A stretch of 64,000 nt of DNA from Damh-18 sp964570795 (GCA_964570795.1 CAZMYZ010000001.1:58937-122936), one strand, 5' to 3'; shown: positions 9,472 to 17,717, numbered from the stretch's first letter. The notes: a model not told the origin generated them from the letters alone. Program-made: numbers and translations.

Positions 9472-9639
9472 ATGCAAAAACAAATCGCAGGTACGGTACC
9501 GGTTCAGGGTGAATTGGGTCTTGAACACAAGCCCGAGGATGGTTTGAAACATCCGAGTTCTTTTGAGACGTTGTGTTCGCTCCCCAATGGTGGGGTAAAC
9601 AAGGATATCGCCGATGTTGCGATTCCTGGCGGCAACTAA
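9472..9639 (+). CDS. Small orphan protein, 55 aa
   Basis: A short frame beginning MQKQIAGTVPVQGELGLEHK and ending AIPGGN. It has a TAGGAG Shine-Dalgarno ten bases before the ATG and a rho-independent terminator 13 bp after the stop, so it forms a complete one-gene unit. The protein is soluble, with no recognisable family. It is below common ORF cut-offs and would usually be missed. Confidence 0.6.
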   Translation: MQKQIAGTVPVQGELGLEHKPEDGLKHPSSFETLCSLPNGGVNKDIADVAIPGGN

Positions 9640-9652
9640 TATTGCTGCACAT

Positions 9653-9680
9653 AGGTCGCCCATACAGGCGGCCTTTTTTC
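9653..9680 (+). terminator. Terminator of the 55-aa gene
   Basis: AGGTCGCC pairs with GGCGGCCT across a short loop and is followed by a run of six T. Confidence 0.85.
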
Positions 9681-9792
9681 ATGTCCGATGCATGAGATGT
9701 GCCGGACTCTCGAATATTTACGTACCCCTATTTCTTCGGTACTATAGGAGAGTCCCGCAGTCTCGATATAGGACACTTAATTTTATATTGAT

Positions 9793-10683
9793 ATGGCAAC
9801 ACTCTATACACATCAAGGAGAAAACGTACGAAAAACATGGTTCCTTATGGGTTCCTTTCTCGCACTTGTTATCGGTGTGGGTTATGGCGTAAGTTGGTAC
9901 ATGGGTTCATCGGTATTTCTTTATGGTGCCATTATTTTTGCGGTACTTATGAATATTGGTAGTTATTGGTTTTCCGATAAACTCGTCTTGCGTATGACTG
10001 GTGCACGTGAGGCAGCACATACAGAGTTTCCTGATTTAATTAACACTGTTGAAAATCTTTCTATTACTGCGGGACTCCCTATGCCTCGTGTGTATGTCGT
10101 TGATGACCCTGCACCAAATGCCTTTGCAACCGGACGTGACCCCGAACATGCGGTAGTAGCAGCCACTACCGGCCTCCTCGCTCTTCTCGATAAATCAGAA
10201 CTTGAAGGAGTGATGGCACACGAACTCTCGCATATTGGAAATCGCGACATGCTCGTGATGACGGTGGCGGTGGTGCTTGCAGGCTTCCTTGCAATGCTTG
10301 CTGATTTTCTCACACGTGCAGTGATGTTTGGTGGTGATGATAGACAAAAACATCCAATCGCTATTGTGTTTATGATTGTAGGTATTGTGCTTGTACCGAT
10401 TGCAGCACAACTCATCCAACTCGCCATTTCACGGAAGCGTGAGTACCTTGCTGATGCATCAGGAGCACTTCTTACTCGGTATCCAGAAGGGCTTGCATCT
10501 GCACTTGAAAAAATTTCAGGGTACCCACACCCCATGCAACATGCAAGTAATGCAACTGCGCATCTCTTTATTGCAGATCCATATGGTACTGGAGAGAAAA
10601 GTATTGGCCAGAAACTGAGTGGACTTTTCCAGACACACCCTCCTGCTGAAGATAGAATTCGTATTTTGCGCGAGATGCCCTAG
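9793..10683 (+). CDS. htpX: Protease HtpX (M48 family)
   Basis: A 296-aa membrane zinc metalloprotease of membrane-protein quality control. Two N-terminal membrane segments are followed by the zinc site HELSH at residues 143-147, two further membrane segments (about 152-173 and 190-210) and the downstream metal ligand in KREYLADASGA. Length and order match HtpX. It stands alone and ends at a strong hairpin. Confidence 0.95.
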   Translation: MATLYTHQGENVRKTWFLMGSFLALVIGVGYGVSWYMGSSVFLYGAIIFAVLMNIGSYWFSDKLVLRMTGAREAAHTEFPDLINTVENLSITAGLPMPRVYVVDDPAPNAFATGRDPEHAVVAATTGLLALLDKSELEGVMAHELSHIGNRDMLVMTVAVVLAGFLAMLADFLTRAVMFGGDDRQKHPIAIVFMIVGIVLVPIAAQLIQLAISRKREYLADASGALLTRYPEGLASALEKISGYPHPMQHASNATAHLFIADPYGTGEKSIGQKLSGLFQTHPPAEDRIRILREMP

Positions 10684-10717
10684 AAATTAATAAACGAAGT
10701 GCATATAATTTCTGGGC

Positions 10718-10751
10718 CGTCATTTTTCTCCCTCTCAGAAGAAAAATGACG
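10718..10751 (+). terminator. htpX terminator
   Basis: CGTCATTTTTCT at 10718-10729 pairs with AGAAAAATGACG at 10740-10751, shortly after the htpX stop. Confidence 0.75.
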
Positions 10752-10808
10752 CACCGCATTAATTGGTTCAATTAACAGTGAATTCATACCCTTTTAGATT
10801 TTATTCCC

Positions 10809-10872
10809 CAGTGCCTTTCTCTTTTTAAAACCCAGACCTAAACCCAACCGTTTTAAAAAGAGAAAGGCACTG
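10809..10872. repeat. Perfect 23-bp inverted repeat
   Basis: CAGTGCCTTTCTCTTTTTAA begins the left arm (10809-10831). Its exact complement is at 10850-10872, with an 18-nt A/C-rich loop. The right arm ends at the Shine-Dalgarno of the next gene, so it may act as a terminator for upstream transcripts, a processing site or a translational control. Confidence 0.8.
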
Positions 10873-10881
10873 GAGTCGTCT

Positions 10882-11631
10882 ATGATGTCATACCTCGAAA
10901 CACAAAAAGAAAAAATACTACAGGAAAAATATGCAGGTGAAGTATCACCTGCATATGAGGCTGATTGTGTACGCCTCGAAAAAGGTGAACCCTATGAATA
11001 TGTGCTCGGGCATGTTGATTTCCTTGGTGCTCACATAGACCTCTCATTCCATCCTATGATTCCGCGTCCAGAGACTGCATTCTGGGTTGCACGCGCTATT
11101 GAAGAATTGAAATTAAAAGAAGGAAACGTACGCCTCGCTGATACTTTTTCAGGAGCAGGGAATGTGGGGCTTGCGCTTCTCGTGAATCTACCGCATGCGA
11201 CCGTGGATATTTCGGAACTCGACCCCTCGCTCAAGTCACAGATAGAACTCAGTCTTAAAAAAAATGAAATAGTAGATAATCGCGCACGCGTTATTACAGC
11301 ATCCGCACTCGAGGGACTTTCGGGTACCTACGACGCTATTTTTGCGGTGCCGCCCTATGTGCCGTATAGCGCACTCCCCGACCTCGACCCCGAGATGAGA
11401 GACTATGAGCCACACCTCGCCTTTTTTGCACATGACGACGGCCATGAGTTCCATCACATACTTATTGCTGAAGCTTGGGAGTATCTCAATCCCGGCGGCA
11501 CACTCTACATGGAGGCAGATATGGATCATAACGACGCCATTCGTAAAATGGTCGAGGGGACGAAGTGGTCCTCACTCGAATTTTGGCCCGACCCATACGG
11601 CGCAACACCAAATGTAGTTTTGCGTAAATAA
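10882..11631 (+). CDS. PrmC/HemK-like methyltransferase, divergent
   Basis: A 249-aa class I SAM-dependent methyltransferase resembling the release-factor glutamine methylase PrmC: a short helical N-terminus, then MIPRPETAF, a SAM site DTFSGAGNVGL, and the motif IV region. The usual NPPY motif, whose Asn contacts the substrate glutamine, is here VPPY at residues 156-159. The second acidic residue after PRPET is also lost. It is therefore either a PrmC paralogue with another substrate or an inactive form. A TGGAG Shine-Dalgarno precedes the start. Confidence 0.75.
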   Translation: MMSYLETQKEKILQEKYAGEVSPAYEADCVRLEKGEPYEYVLGHVDFLGAHIDLSFHPMIPRPETAFWVARAIEELKLKEGNVRLADTFSGAGNVGLALLVNLPHATVDISELDPSLKSQIELSLKKNEIVDNRARVITASALEGLSGTYDAIFAVPPYVPYSALPDLDPEMRDYEPHLAFFAHDDGHEFHHILIAEAWEYLNPGGTLYMEADMDHNDAIRKMVEGTKWSSLEFWPDPYGATPNVVLRK

Positions 11632-11675
11632 CTGTGTACTCAAACATCAACCTGAAAATGTGATACCATTTTGAT

Positions 11676-11870
11676 ATGGAATCATATGAAGAAGCGTTAG
11701 CACGCCTTGAAGATAAGATAGATGCAGTGTATGCATCGGTAGAAAAGAGCAGGAAGTATCTCCTTACTATGCTCATCGTGACTTTGGTTACTATTGCGCT
11801 CCCACTTATCATTGCCGCAATAGCAATTCCAATGGTAATGAGTACCGTGGGAAGTATGTATCAGATTTAA
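11676..11870 (+). CDS. Small single-pass membrane protein, 64 aa
   Basis: A charged N-terminal helix (MESYEEALARLEDKIDAV) leads into one long hydrophobic segment (about residues 28-56). There is no Shine-Dalgarno, and a GATACC-type -10 sits just upstream, so the transcript may be leaderless. Function is unknown. It lies 45 bp after the PrmC-like gene and 9 bp before the cupin gene. Confidence 0.65.
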   Translation: MESYEEALARLEDKIDAVYASVEKSRKYLLTMLIVTLVTIALPLIIAAIAIPMVMSTVGSMYQI

Positions 11871-11879
11871 TCTATAAAT

Positions 11880-12284
11880 ATGAAAAAAGGATACTATGCT
11901 AATATTGAAAGTCTCACCGAAGTGAATACCGATTTTCGTCGTGTATTGTATACCGGCGAATCACTCCAGTTGGTCCTCATGACACTTGCGCCGGGGGAGG
12001 AGATTGGTATGGAGACACATCCGGAGAATGACCAATTTTTTCGCTTTGAATCGGGAGAGGGAAAGGTGCTCGTGAATGAAACCGAACACCTCGTGCATGA
12101 CGGAGATTGCGTGATTGTTCCTAAGGGTGCCGTACACAACATTATCAATGTTTCACCCGAGCAACCCCTCAAGATGTATACCATCTACACACCGCCACAT
12201 CATATGGATGGTACCGTGCACCCCACAAAGGAGTATGCAGAAACTCATGAAGAAGATTTTGAAGGTACGACTACTGAGAAATAA
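11880..12284 (+). CDS. Cupin-domain protein (mannose-6-phosphate isomerase-like)
   Basis: A 134-aa single-domain cupin. Cupin motif 1 is EEIGMETHPENDQFFRFESGEG, with metal-ligand type His and Glu residues, and motif 2 is DGDCVIVPKGAVHNIIN. Small stand-alone cupins of this kind are metal-dependent isomerases, oxygenases or binding proteins; the substrate cannot be told. A bidirectional terminator directly follows the stop. Confidence 0.85.
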   Translation: MKKGYYANIESLTEVNTDFRRVLYTGESLQLVLMTLAPGEEIGMETHPENDQFFRFESGEGKVLVNETEHLVHDGDCVIVPKGAVHNIINVSPEQPLKMYTIYTPPHHMDGTVHPTKEYAETHEEDFEGTTTEK

Positions 12285-12286
12285 AG

Positions 12287-12313
12287 AAAAAGCCACCTAC
12301 GCGGTGGCTTTTT
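12287..12313. terminator. Bidirectional terminator
   Basis: AAAAAGCCACC at 12287-12297 pairs with GGTGGCTTTTT at 12303-12313. The U-runs on both strands serve the cupin gene (+) and the converging orphan gene (-). Confidence 0.9.
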
Positions 12314-12629
12314 GGTACTGTTGCATACGCAATGGAATGAACTGAAATTGACGAATGAATTCTTCGTCGTACCCTTCGCGAAGGTGGTTTTTGTAAAACT
12401 CATGCCATACTTCGTCGGCAGGGTTGCATCCTCGCATTAGCACAAAGGTTCGAGTTTCCCCCGGCTGAAAACGTTGGCTCACCACTTTCATGGCACTTTG
12501 TTCGCCTTCGTGAAAGATGTTGGAGATATACCCCTCATCAATTTGGCGCCCATTGCACCACACCTGCACAGACATCTTTAAGGTATAAGGAAAGATGGTG
12601 TCGGAGTTTGCATTATGAACAATAATCAT
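12297..12629 (-). CDS. Orphan protein, 110 aa
   Basis: A soluble protein beginning MIIVHNANSDTIFPY. The start was placed at 12629 because GAGGAGAAACA lies immediately before that ATG; a longer frame runs back into the neighbouring terminator and is not credible. The order of strands (PYTLKMSVQVWCNGR, then ETRTFVLMRGC) suggests a small beta-sandwich, but no family is recognised. It is a one-gene unit with terminators on both sides. Confidence 0.65.
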   Translation of the reverse strand: MIIVHNANSDTIFPYTLKMSVQVWCNGRQIDEGYISNIFHEGEQSAMKVVSQRFQPGETRTFVLMRGCNPADEVWHEFYKNHLREGYDEEFIRQFQFIPLRMQQYQKATA

Positions 12630-12724
12630 TGTTTCTCCTCGATAGGGTAAGAACAGAAAATATGCTGGCGCAACAATACCATGCATGTTGCCTTGTGTAC
12701 AACAATGAGTTTTGGTAAGAAAAA

Positions 12725-12745
12725 GCCCGCGCCTTTGGCGCGGGC
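12725..12745 (-). terminator. Terminator of the 198-aa orphan gene
   Basis: GCCCGCGCC-TTT-GGCGCGGGC, read on the minus strand, is followed by TTTTTCTT. Confidence 0.9.
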
Positions 12746-12751
12746 AAGGCA

Positions 12752-13348
12752 TTATGTGTTGTGCGGAAAAATAAAATGATACGGTGATGGCCAGTGCTGA
12801 ATGCCATCAAATGGCTGTGCAAACAAAAACCATCGTTTGCAGTGATTTCGCCACCGTGCCCCCACCACATACACACTTCTGTCACTACCAACTATATATG
12901 CAAGTGTTGGTGTGTGTTCATTCATGGCTAGAACGCTTGTACCGCGTTTGCGTAACGCATAATTTCCAATCAAAAGAACAAAATCAACCAAACTCATTAT
13001 CGCAACTGCGTCATGTCCTTGAGGAAGGTGGATATTACCGCTTTTCCGCTCTACACCGCAGGGGAGGTATTCCCCGATGGTTGTGTCGTTAGCGGTGTGT
13101 TCGAGTTGATAGATGCCGTATGTACGTTCGTCAGTGCATCTGCAGATACGACGTTCTGCTTGTAGTAATGCATTAAACAAAATACCCACAAATATCCCAG
13201 GATCATTGCGTAGTGCGTTAAATAGCGCCTCTTGAGAGTATGCTCGTCCTAATGGGGGGAGTGTTGTTGATGTGATGTACGAGAAAAGTTCCACTGAATC
13301 TCTATTCGTACTCTGAGATAACTTCGTGTCAAAGGGTGTGTACGCCAT
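12752..13348 (-). CDS. Orphan protein, 198 aa
   Basis: A soluble protein starting MAYTPFDTKLSQSTNRDS. GAGGG lies five bases before the ATG, and a -35/-10 pair (TTGACA and CATAAT, 16 bp apart) lies at 13380-13407 on the minus strand. A strong terminator begins a few bases after the stop. A Cys pair (RRICRC) and a Trp-rich C-terminus are visible, but no family is recognised. Confidence 0.65.
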   Translation of the reverse strand: MAYTPFDTKLSQSTNRDSVELFSYITSTTLPPLGRAYSQEALFNALRNDPGIFVGILFNALLQAERRICRCTDERTYGIYQLEHTANDTTIGEYLPCGVERKSGNIHLPQGHDAVAIMSLVDFVLLIGNYALRKRGTSVLAMNEHTPTLAYIVGSDRSVYVVGARWRNHCKRWFLFAQPFDGIQHWPSPYHFIFPHNT

Positions 13349-13379
13349 GAAGCCCTCAATAAAAGATCAATTTAAGTAC

Positions 13380-13407
13380 ATTATGTATTTAATTTTTGAA
13401 ATGTCAA
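13380..13407 (-). promoter_or_regulatory. Promoter of the 198-aa orphan gene
   Basis: On the minus strand TTGACA (complement of 13402-13407) and CATAAT (complement of 13380-13385) are 16 bp apart, about 30 bp before the start codon. Confidence 0.65.
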
Positions 13408-13420
13408 TATCACATAAAAT

Positions 13421-13444
13421 GGCCCTACCACTCTGGGTAGGGCC
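13421..13444 (-). terminator. Terminator of the MutT-like gene
   Basis: GGCCCTACC and GGTAGGGCC form a 9-bp stem just past the Nudix gene stop, followed on the minus strand by ATTTTATG. Confidence 0.75.
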
Positions 13445-13445
13445 G

Positions 13446-13913
13446 TTACCATCGTTTGATGGGTTTGCATTTGCACTGCTTTACTTTTGTACCTTTTTTA
13501 TTGAAGTACACACTCACTTCAAGTTTCTCATGTGCAAGTACACGAGGCACCCACTCTTTATCCGCAGCCCACATGGTGTCGAAAGGGAGTTGTGCGATGG
13601 GGTACCACTCCGGATGCATCTCTTCAGTTTCGGTGGGTTCTCCCTGCCATTTGCGTACGAGATATACAAAGCAGTCGAACACATGCACTTCATCGAAATA
13701 AAAATGCACAAGCGCTGATTCTTGTAAGTCCAGAGTGTTTACCGATAACCCCGACTCTTCTTTGAATTCGCGCACCATCGCGGTACGAGGTGTTTCGCCA
13801 CGTTGTACTTTGCCGCCAAAGCCATTCCATTTACCAGTACCAAAGCCGCACTTTTTCATTCCCAAAAGAACATCAGGACCTCTGATACAAAATCCGAGCG
13901 TTACCTGTTGCAT
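13446..13913 (-). CDS. Nudix hydrolase, MutT/MTH1-like 8-oxo-dGTPase
   Basis: A 155-aa Nudix protein. The Nudix box runs from about G33 to G55 and contains REFKEESG. It is preceded by KKCGFGTGKWNGFGGKV, the pattern of MTH1-type oxidised purine nucleotide hydrolases, so sanitising of the nucleotide pool is likely. The start has an AAAGGAGG Shine-Dalgarno. Its leader is nearly identical to that of the divergent gene at 14032. Confidence 0.9.
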   Translation of the reverse strand: MQQVTLGFCIRGPDVLLGMKKCGFGTGKWNGFGGKVQRGETPRTAMVREFKEESGLSVNTLDLQESALVHFYFDEVHVFDCFVYLVRKWQGEPTETEEMHPEWYPIAQLPFDTMWAADKEWVPRVLAHEKLEVSVYFNKKGTKVKQCKCKPIKRW

Positions 13914-14031
13914 AGCATACCTCCTTTCACAAACTACCTATAATGGTAGCCTATGCACGAGTATTTGAATAGTGTCACCGCAGACGATATCTGCTACTAT
14001 GCTGGAAGATATTTGTGAAAGGAGGTATGCC

Positions 14032-14319
14032 ATGCACGCACTGCAGGTACAGCAGATTGTTGCGAAATATCGTCGGAAACTTCATGAAAAGGGAGTCGTT
14101 CCCGCTGAGTATCCTAGCGGCGTTATGTGTAATGCACCGAGTAGGGGCCTTGCACACTGCTATATCATCCTCGATGAAATCGATACGTATGTACGTGAAG
14201 GGTGTATGGACGATGCTCTTTTGCAACTCGGTTTTGTACAGGGGTGTTTGTGGATGTGCAAGGTCTACACCATTACCGAAATTTCCGAGCATAATCAATC
14301 ATCGAGTAGTACCTCGTAG
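14032..14319 (+). CDS. Orphan protein, 95 aa
   Basis: A small soluble, probably helical protein (MHALQVQQIVAKYRRKLHEK) with several Cys residues and a Ser-rich end. The start at 14032 was chosen because of the AAAGGAGG Shine-Dalgarno seven bases ahead; a longer in-frame form begins upstream of it. It is divergent from the MutT-like gene with a matching leader, and two terminator hairpins follow. Function is unknown. Confidence 0.65.
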   Translation: MHALQVQQIVAKYRRKLHEKGVVPAEYPSGVMCNAPSRGLAHCYIILDEIDTYVREGCMDDALLQLGFVQGCLWMCKVYTITEISEHNQSSSSTS

Positions 14320-14324
14320 TATCC

Positions 14325-14354
14325 AAAAAACGCCTGAGCAATTCAGGCGTTTTT
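14325..14354 (+). terminator. Terminator of the 95-aa gene
   Basis: ACGCCTGA-GCAAT-TCAGGCGT is followed by TTTT, with A-runs on the left giving a bidirectional form. Confidence 0.9.
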
Positions 14355-14384
14355 ATGTCATGCACAGTGTGCAGAGACAATAAA

Positions 14385-14416
14385 ACCCCCTCCATGACAG
14401 ATGTCGTGGAGGGGGT
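14385..14416 (-). terminator. nadV terminator
   Basis: ACCCCCTCCA pairs with TGGAGGGGGT; read on the minus strand it is followed by TTTTATTG. Confidence 0.88.
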
Positions 14417-14423
14417 GTGAATG

Positions 14424-15839
14424 TTACATCACCGTAGCACGGGAACGAATGGTTTCGAGAGTGTCGTTTATGAGCACTTCACCATTTTTGAAAACAGGAC
14501 GAAGTAAGTTTTCATATCCGCCTGCCTGTGCTTCTTCTTCTCGCATGGTGCGATATGCTACTGCATCATTTTGAGAAGTTGCAACAAGTGCAAGACGTCC
14601 TGCCTTCGAACGCTTACCAGGGTCGGTCACCGGATCCTTCATGACGTCTCTCCATTCGTTTTCGATAAGGGCCGCAGAGCATTTGAATGCAAAACGCTGC
14701 GTATCCCTGTCGACTTTCTGGAGAAGGCCGCCGCCAGAACCAAACGCGATATTGTCCGCAGACCATCCGACAGACTTGAGTTGGCAGAGGATTGTATCAA
14801 TCATGCTGTAATCAATTCCATCACCCTGGATGACGCGCACCTTCGGGTTGAGCACCCGATAGCCCTTTGCGTTCACTTCATACCCGAACGCATTTCCAAG
14901 CGTTTCAAGTACTCTGCGCACAACATCAGGCGGGTAGCCAGAGTCAGGACGGACGACGAGGGTCCCTTCACGTGCGAGCACGTGTTCACGGAGTTCTTCA
15001 CCCCAGAGACGCTTCGTTGCGTGGTAGATGTCGTAACTGTCAGACACCACCGCCACGAGACCGGTTGGGAATTGTTCGAGCATGTTGCGGTATGCAGCAA
15101 TTTCACCATCCTTACCCCATGACGTTATCGTGGAGTGTTCAGCCGCCGGGATAGAGAATCCCGCCATCGCTTCGCCGTAGTACTTCTTGGCTATGCGGAC
15201 ACCTTGGAAGGTGTCGGTCCCCTTGAAGGAGACAAGATGGGACAGTCCACCGATACCCGCTGATTCTACCGACGTCGATCCGCGAAAACCAAAATCGTGT
15301 ACCTTGAAGTCGAGGAGTTCGGGGGTGCCCGTATCCTTGAGAAAACGGAGTACGAGTTTCTTCATCTCGCGGCTTTGGGTGGCAACCGTTGAGGGGTACC
15401 AGAGCATTGAGAGAAGTGTTTCGACGTAGTTCGTCACCCAGGGGAACTCGGGATCGGTATTTTCTACCGTCATGAGCACATTGTGGGACGGAACAGTGAG
15501 TCCCTCAGGCACTGCGCGGATGATGATGGGTAGCCGCCCACCGTGAACAGTGAGAAGTCGTTCCCACCCATCCTTGTTGAAGATATCGCTTCCGCCGAAG
15601 TGGGCTTCAAAGTCCGCCTCAGCTTCTTCGAGGTCGCTGCGTCCGATGACGACTCCCTCGAGGTAGCGTTTCAGGTAGTACTGGAGGCCGAAGAAGGTGA
15701 CACCAGGGAAGCGGCCGCCGCGGCTTTCGAAGAATGAAAAAACCTTCGAAGTATGCGGTGGGTATTGCTTCCAGTGTGAGACCTTGTAACTGTCGGTTAA
15801 TTCGATCATGTTTACTTCAGGCATAATACGTGCGTTCAT
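14424..15839 (-). CDS. nadV: Nicotinamide phosphoribosyltransferase NadV
   Basis: NAMPT-type enzyme that makes NMN from nicotinamide and PRPP. About 471 aa, the normal length. Family blocks visible include TDSYKVSHWKQYPP near the N-terminus, DFGFRGSTSVESAGIGGLSH, VVRPDSGYPP and YSMIDTILCQLKSVGWSADN. The start at 15839 has an AAGGAG Shine-Dalgarno; an upstream in-frame extension merely overlaps the nadM gene. It lies 10 bp after nadM and is presumably co-transcribed with it under NrtR control. Confidence 0.96.
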   Translation of the reverse strand: MNARIMPEVNMIELTDSYKVSHWKQYPPHTSKVFSFFESRGGRFPGVTFFGLQYYLKRYLEGVVIGRSDLEEAEADFEAHFGGSDIFNKDGWERLLTVHGGRLPIIIRAVPEGLTVPSHNVLMTVENTDPEFPWVTNYVETLLSMLWYPSTVATQSREMKKLVLRFLKDTGTPELLDFKVHDFGFRGSTSVESAGIGGLSHLVSFKGTDTFQGVRIAKKYYGEAMAGFSIPAAEHSTITSWGKDGEIAAYRNMLEQFPTGLVAVVSDSYDIYHATKRLWGEELREHVLAREGTLVVRPDSGYPPDVVRRVLETLGNAFGYEVNAKGYRVLNPKVRVIQGDGIDYSMIDTILCQLKSVGWSADNIAFGSGGGLLQKVDRDTQRFAFKCSAALIENEWRDVMKDPVTDPGKRSKAGRLALVATSQNDAVAYRTMREEEAQAGGYENLLRPVFKNGEVLINDTLETIRSRATVM

Positions 15840-15849
15840 GACTTTCTCC

Positions 15850-16746
15850 TTACGTGGTCTGGGTGAGTGTCTGTATGAGCAGTTCACCAAGGGGTTTGTG
15901 TTCAGGCGTGAGTACTTCGTGTATCTGCTCGTATGGGAACCATCCGAGAGCATCGAGGTCGTCGCCTGCGCGTGGTGCTCCAAAAACATATGGAGCGACA
16001 AAGAACGAACTGATAATGCAGTCAGCGTCTTTTCGATACCGCCAATCATCGATAACTTTCGAACCGATGTAGACTGGAGTACCGATTTCAAGACCAGACG
16101 TTTCTTCGAACGTTTCTCTCCGAACCGCTGCTTCAAGTGACGTATCACTTGTGGGGTCAAAAAATCCGCCAACAAATCGCCACTTTCCCATGTCCCGCTT
16201 TTTCTGCCCCAGCAATACCTCACGCGTTTCTGTGCGGATAATTGCAACATCAATGACAGGGTAGGGAATAGGCGCACGTTCTACTTGTGCGTGAATGAGC
16301 CCCTTTCTGAAGTCGACACTGCGCTCAACGTTTTGGCATTGCGTGCGCATCGAGGTGCCGTCGGGTGACGATACTGATTTCAGTTGCTCGGTAGCATAGT
16401 GTCCGGAGTAGTGGGGGAGGAACGAATCCCTCGACCCATACAGAGTCACCGTATGTCCCGGGAAAAGTGCACTGATGGTTGCATCAAGATTCTTGCTCCA
16501 CTCATCGTCTGAGGGGTGGTCAAAAATCTGGGCAGCGAGCGCATGAGGGTACTCAGCGAGAAGCATTTCTCTTCGAATTTCGAACGAGAGAGGGTTGCGG
16601 GGAGTGGGTAAACCCCTCTCCGACCCAAGGAAGATGAGAAAATCATCATTATTGTGTGAAGCGTAGTCGAGGAGGTACCGATGTCCCTGATGAATTTCAG
16701 GAACTTGAAATCTCCCCACCACCACACCAAGAGTTCTCTTTTTCAT
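15850..16746 (-). CDS. Bifunctional NMN adenylyltransferase / Nudix hydrolase
   Basis: A 298-aa NadM-Nudix fusion. The adenylyltransferase part starts with GRFQVPEIHQGH at residues 11-22 (HxGH nucleotidyltransferase motif) and makes NAD from NMN and ATP. The C-terminal half (from about residue 160) is a Nudix domain with a RETFEETSG box and probable ADP-ribose pyrophosphatase activity. Such fusions occur in several bacteria beside NAD-salvage genes. A GAAAGGAAACA Shine-Dalgarno precedes the start. It works directly downstream of NadV. Confidence 0.95.
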   Translation of the reverse strand: MKKRTLGVVVGRFQVPEIHQGHRYLLDYASHNNDDFLIFLGSERGLPTPRNPLSFEIRREMLLAEYPHALAAQIFDHPSDDEWSKNLDATISALFPGHTVTLYGSRDSFLPHYSGHYATEQLKSVSSPDGTSMRTQCQNVERSVDFRKGLIHAQVERAPIPYPVIDVAIIRTETREVLLGQKKRDMGKWRFVGGFFDPTSDTSLEAAVRRETFEETSGLEIGTPVYIGSKVIDDWRYRKDADCIISSFFVAPYVFGAPRAGDDLDALGWFPYEQIHEVLTPEHKPLGELLIQTLTQTT

Positions 16747-16795
16747 GATTGTTTCCTTTCGCTAGATGATGTCAAAGAACGAATAACCGAGTCAG

Positions 16796-16824
16796 TTAGA
16801 TAGTGTTATAACTACACTATCTAA
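16796..16824. promoter_or_regulatory. Putative NrtR operator 1 (nadM-nadV)
   Basis: The palindrome TTAGATAGTGT-N7-ACACTATCTAA lies 50 bp upstream of nadM. Its TAGTGT/ACACTA half-sites recur in the other two operators of the locus. Confidence 0.75.
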
Positions 16825-16849
16825 ACCTAAAAAAATATGAACGGGATTA

Positions 16850-16878
16850 TTACTAAGTGTATGATATACACTTAGTAA
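16850..16878. promoter_or_regulatory. Putative NrtR operator 2 (nadM-nadV)
   Basis: The palindrome TTACTAAGTGT...ACACTTAGTAA has a core AAGTGTAT-GAT-ATACACTT. It has the same 29-bp size as operator 1 and lies between nadM and the end of nrtR. Confidence 0.75.
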
Positions 16879-16916
16879 TAAAAAGTCAAGAGGGGAAGTT
16901 GTGAATACCGTATGTA

Positions 16917-17603
16917 CTACAAAACCTCGATTTCTTTTACTACGGAGGAAGAGAAACTATAGAGTTCAGCGGGGCGGAAGGCGCCTCCGGTACGCTTGCG
17001 ATTAAGCGCCGTGAGCACATGCATTTTGAGAATCTTTTTTCTGAAGTTTCGTTTATCGAGATTGGTTTTCAGGATACTCTCGTATACCATCTCGAGTTCG
17101 GTAAGGGTAAATTCTTTCGGCATGAGTTTTGCCACTATAGTGGTGTAGGTTGCCCTCGCGCGCAGGCGTAGGTGTGCGGTCTTCAGAATTAAATCATGGT
17201 CGTAGGCAAGTCCACGTGCCTCTTCGATAGGAGTCCACCATGCATCATCGGTGTTTTCACGTTCACGCGTACTGAGGTTGTCCCAGGGAATAAGTGCAGT
17301 GTATCCAACAGCAACAACACGTCCACGGGGGTCGCGTGCAAGTTCACTGAAGGTATACAACTGCTCTATATAGGTAGTGCTCTCAATGTGTCCTTTTGTT
17401 TTCACAATACGGACTGCTGCCTCCTCGGCAGTTTCCTTTGGGTCAATAAGTCCACCGGGGAGACCCATGCTATTGGGGAAGTGTGGGGGGCGATGTACGG
17501 GAGCAAGACGAATAAGAAGTCTGCCGTCACGCACGGTCATGAGTGCAACATCGACTGCGAGCACTGCAAAACGCAAATGTGGTTCACCAGTATTTTTTTT
17601 CAT
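16917..17603 (-). CDS. nrtR: Nudix-type transcriptional regulator NrtR
   Basis: About 228 aa: an N-terminal Nudix-like sensor domain (GLPGGLIDPKETAEEAAVR) whose catalytic REXXEE signature is degenerate, and a C-terminal winged-helix DNA-binding region (from about residue 150, FTLTELEMVYESIL, then NFRKKIL). NrtR family members bind ADP-ribose and repress NAD-salvage genes. Three matching palindromes in this locus fit that role. The ATG at 17603 was chosen; a TTG at 17618 is possible. No Shine-Dalgarno. Confidence 0.93.
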   Translation of the reverse strand: MKKNTGEPHLRFAVLAVDVALMTVRDGRLLIRLAPVHRPPHFPNSMGLPGGLIDPKETAEEAAVRIVKTKGHIESTTYIEQLYTFSELARDPRGRVVAVGYTALIPWDNLSTRERENTDDAWWTPIEEARGLAYDHDLILKTAHLRLRARATYTTIVAKLMPKEFTLTELEMVYESILKTNLDKRNFRKKILKMHVLTALNRKRTGGAFRPAELYSFSSSVVKEIEVL

Positions 17604-17670
17604 ATGCAAATTGTACAACGACGATTATTATTGTCAATGATACACTATCATAACGCTACTTGCATATAGA

Positions 17671-17689
17671 TAGTGTATATGATACACTA
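17671..17689. promoter_or_regulatory. Putative NrtR operator 3 (nrtR-pnuC)
   Basis: TAGTGTAT-ATG-ATACACTA is a perfect 8-3-8 palindrome in the divergent nrtR-pnuC region. An extra half-site, ATACACTATC, lies at 17639-17648 closer to nrtR. Confidence 0.78.
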
Positions 17690-17717
17690 AGTTAGTTATT
17701 CATTTAATATCACTAGT

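Noticed and set aside
14424..16277. A 617-aa version of NadV with an N-terminal extension
   Set aside because: The extra region overlaps the NadM-Nudix gene in another frame, and the ATG at 15839 has a clear Shine-Dalgarno and gives the normal NadV length.
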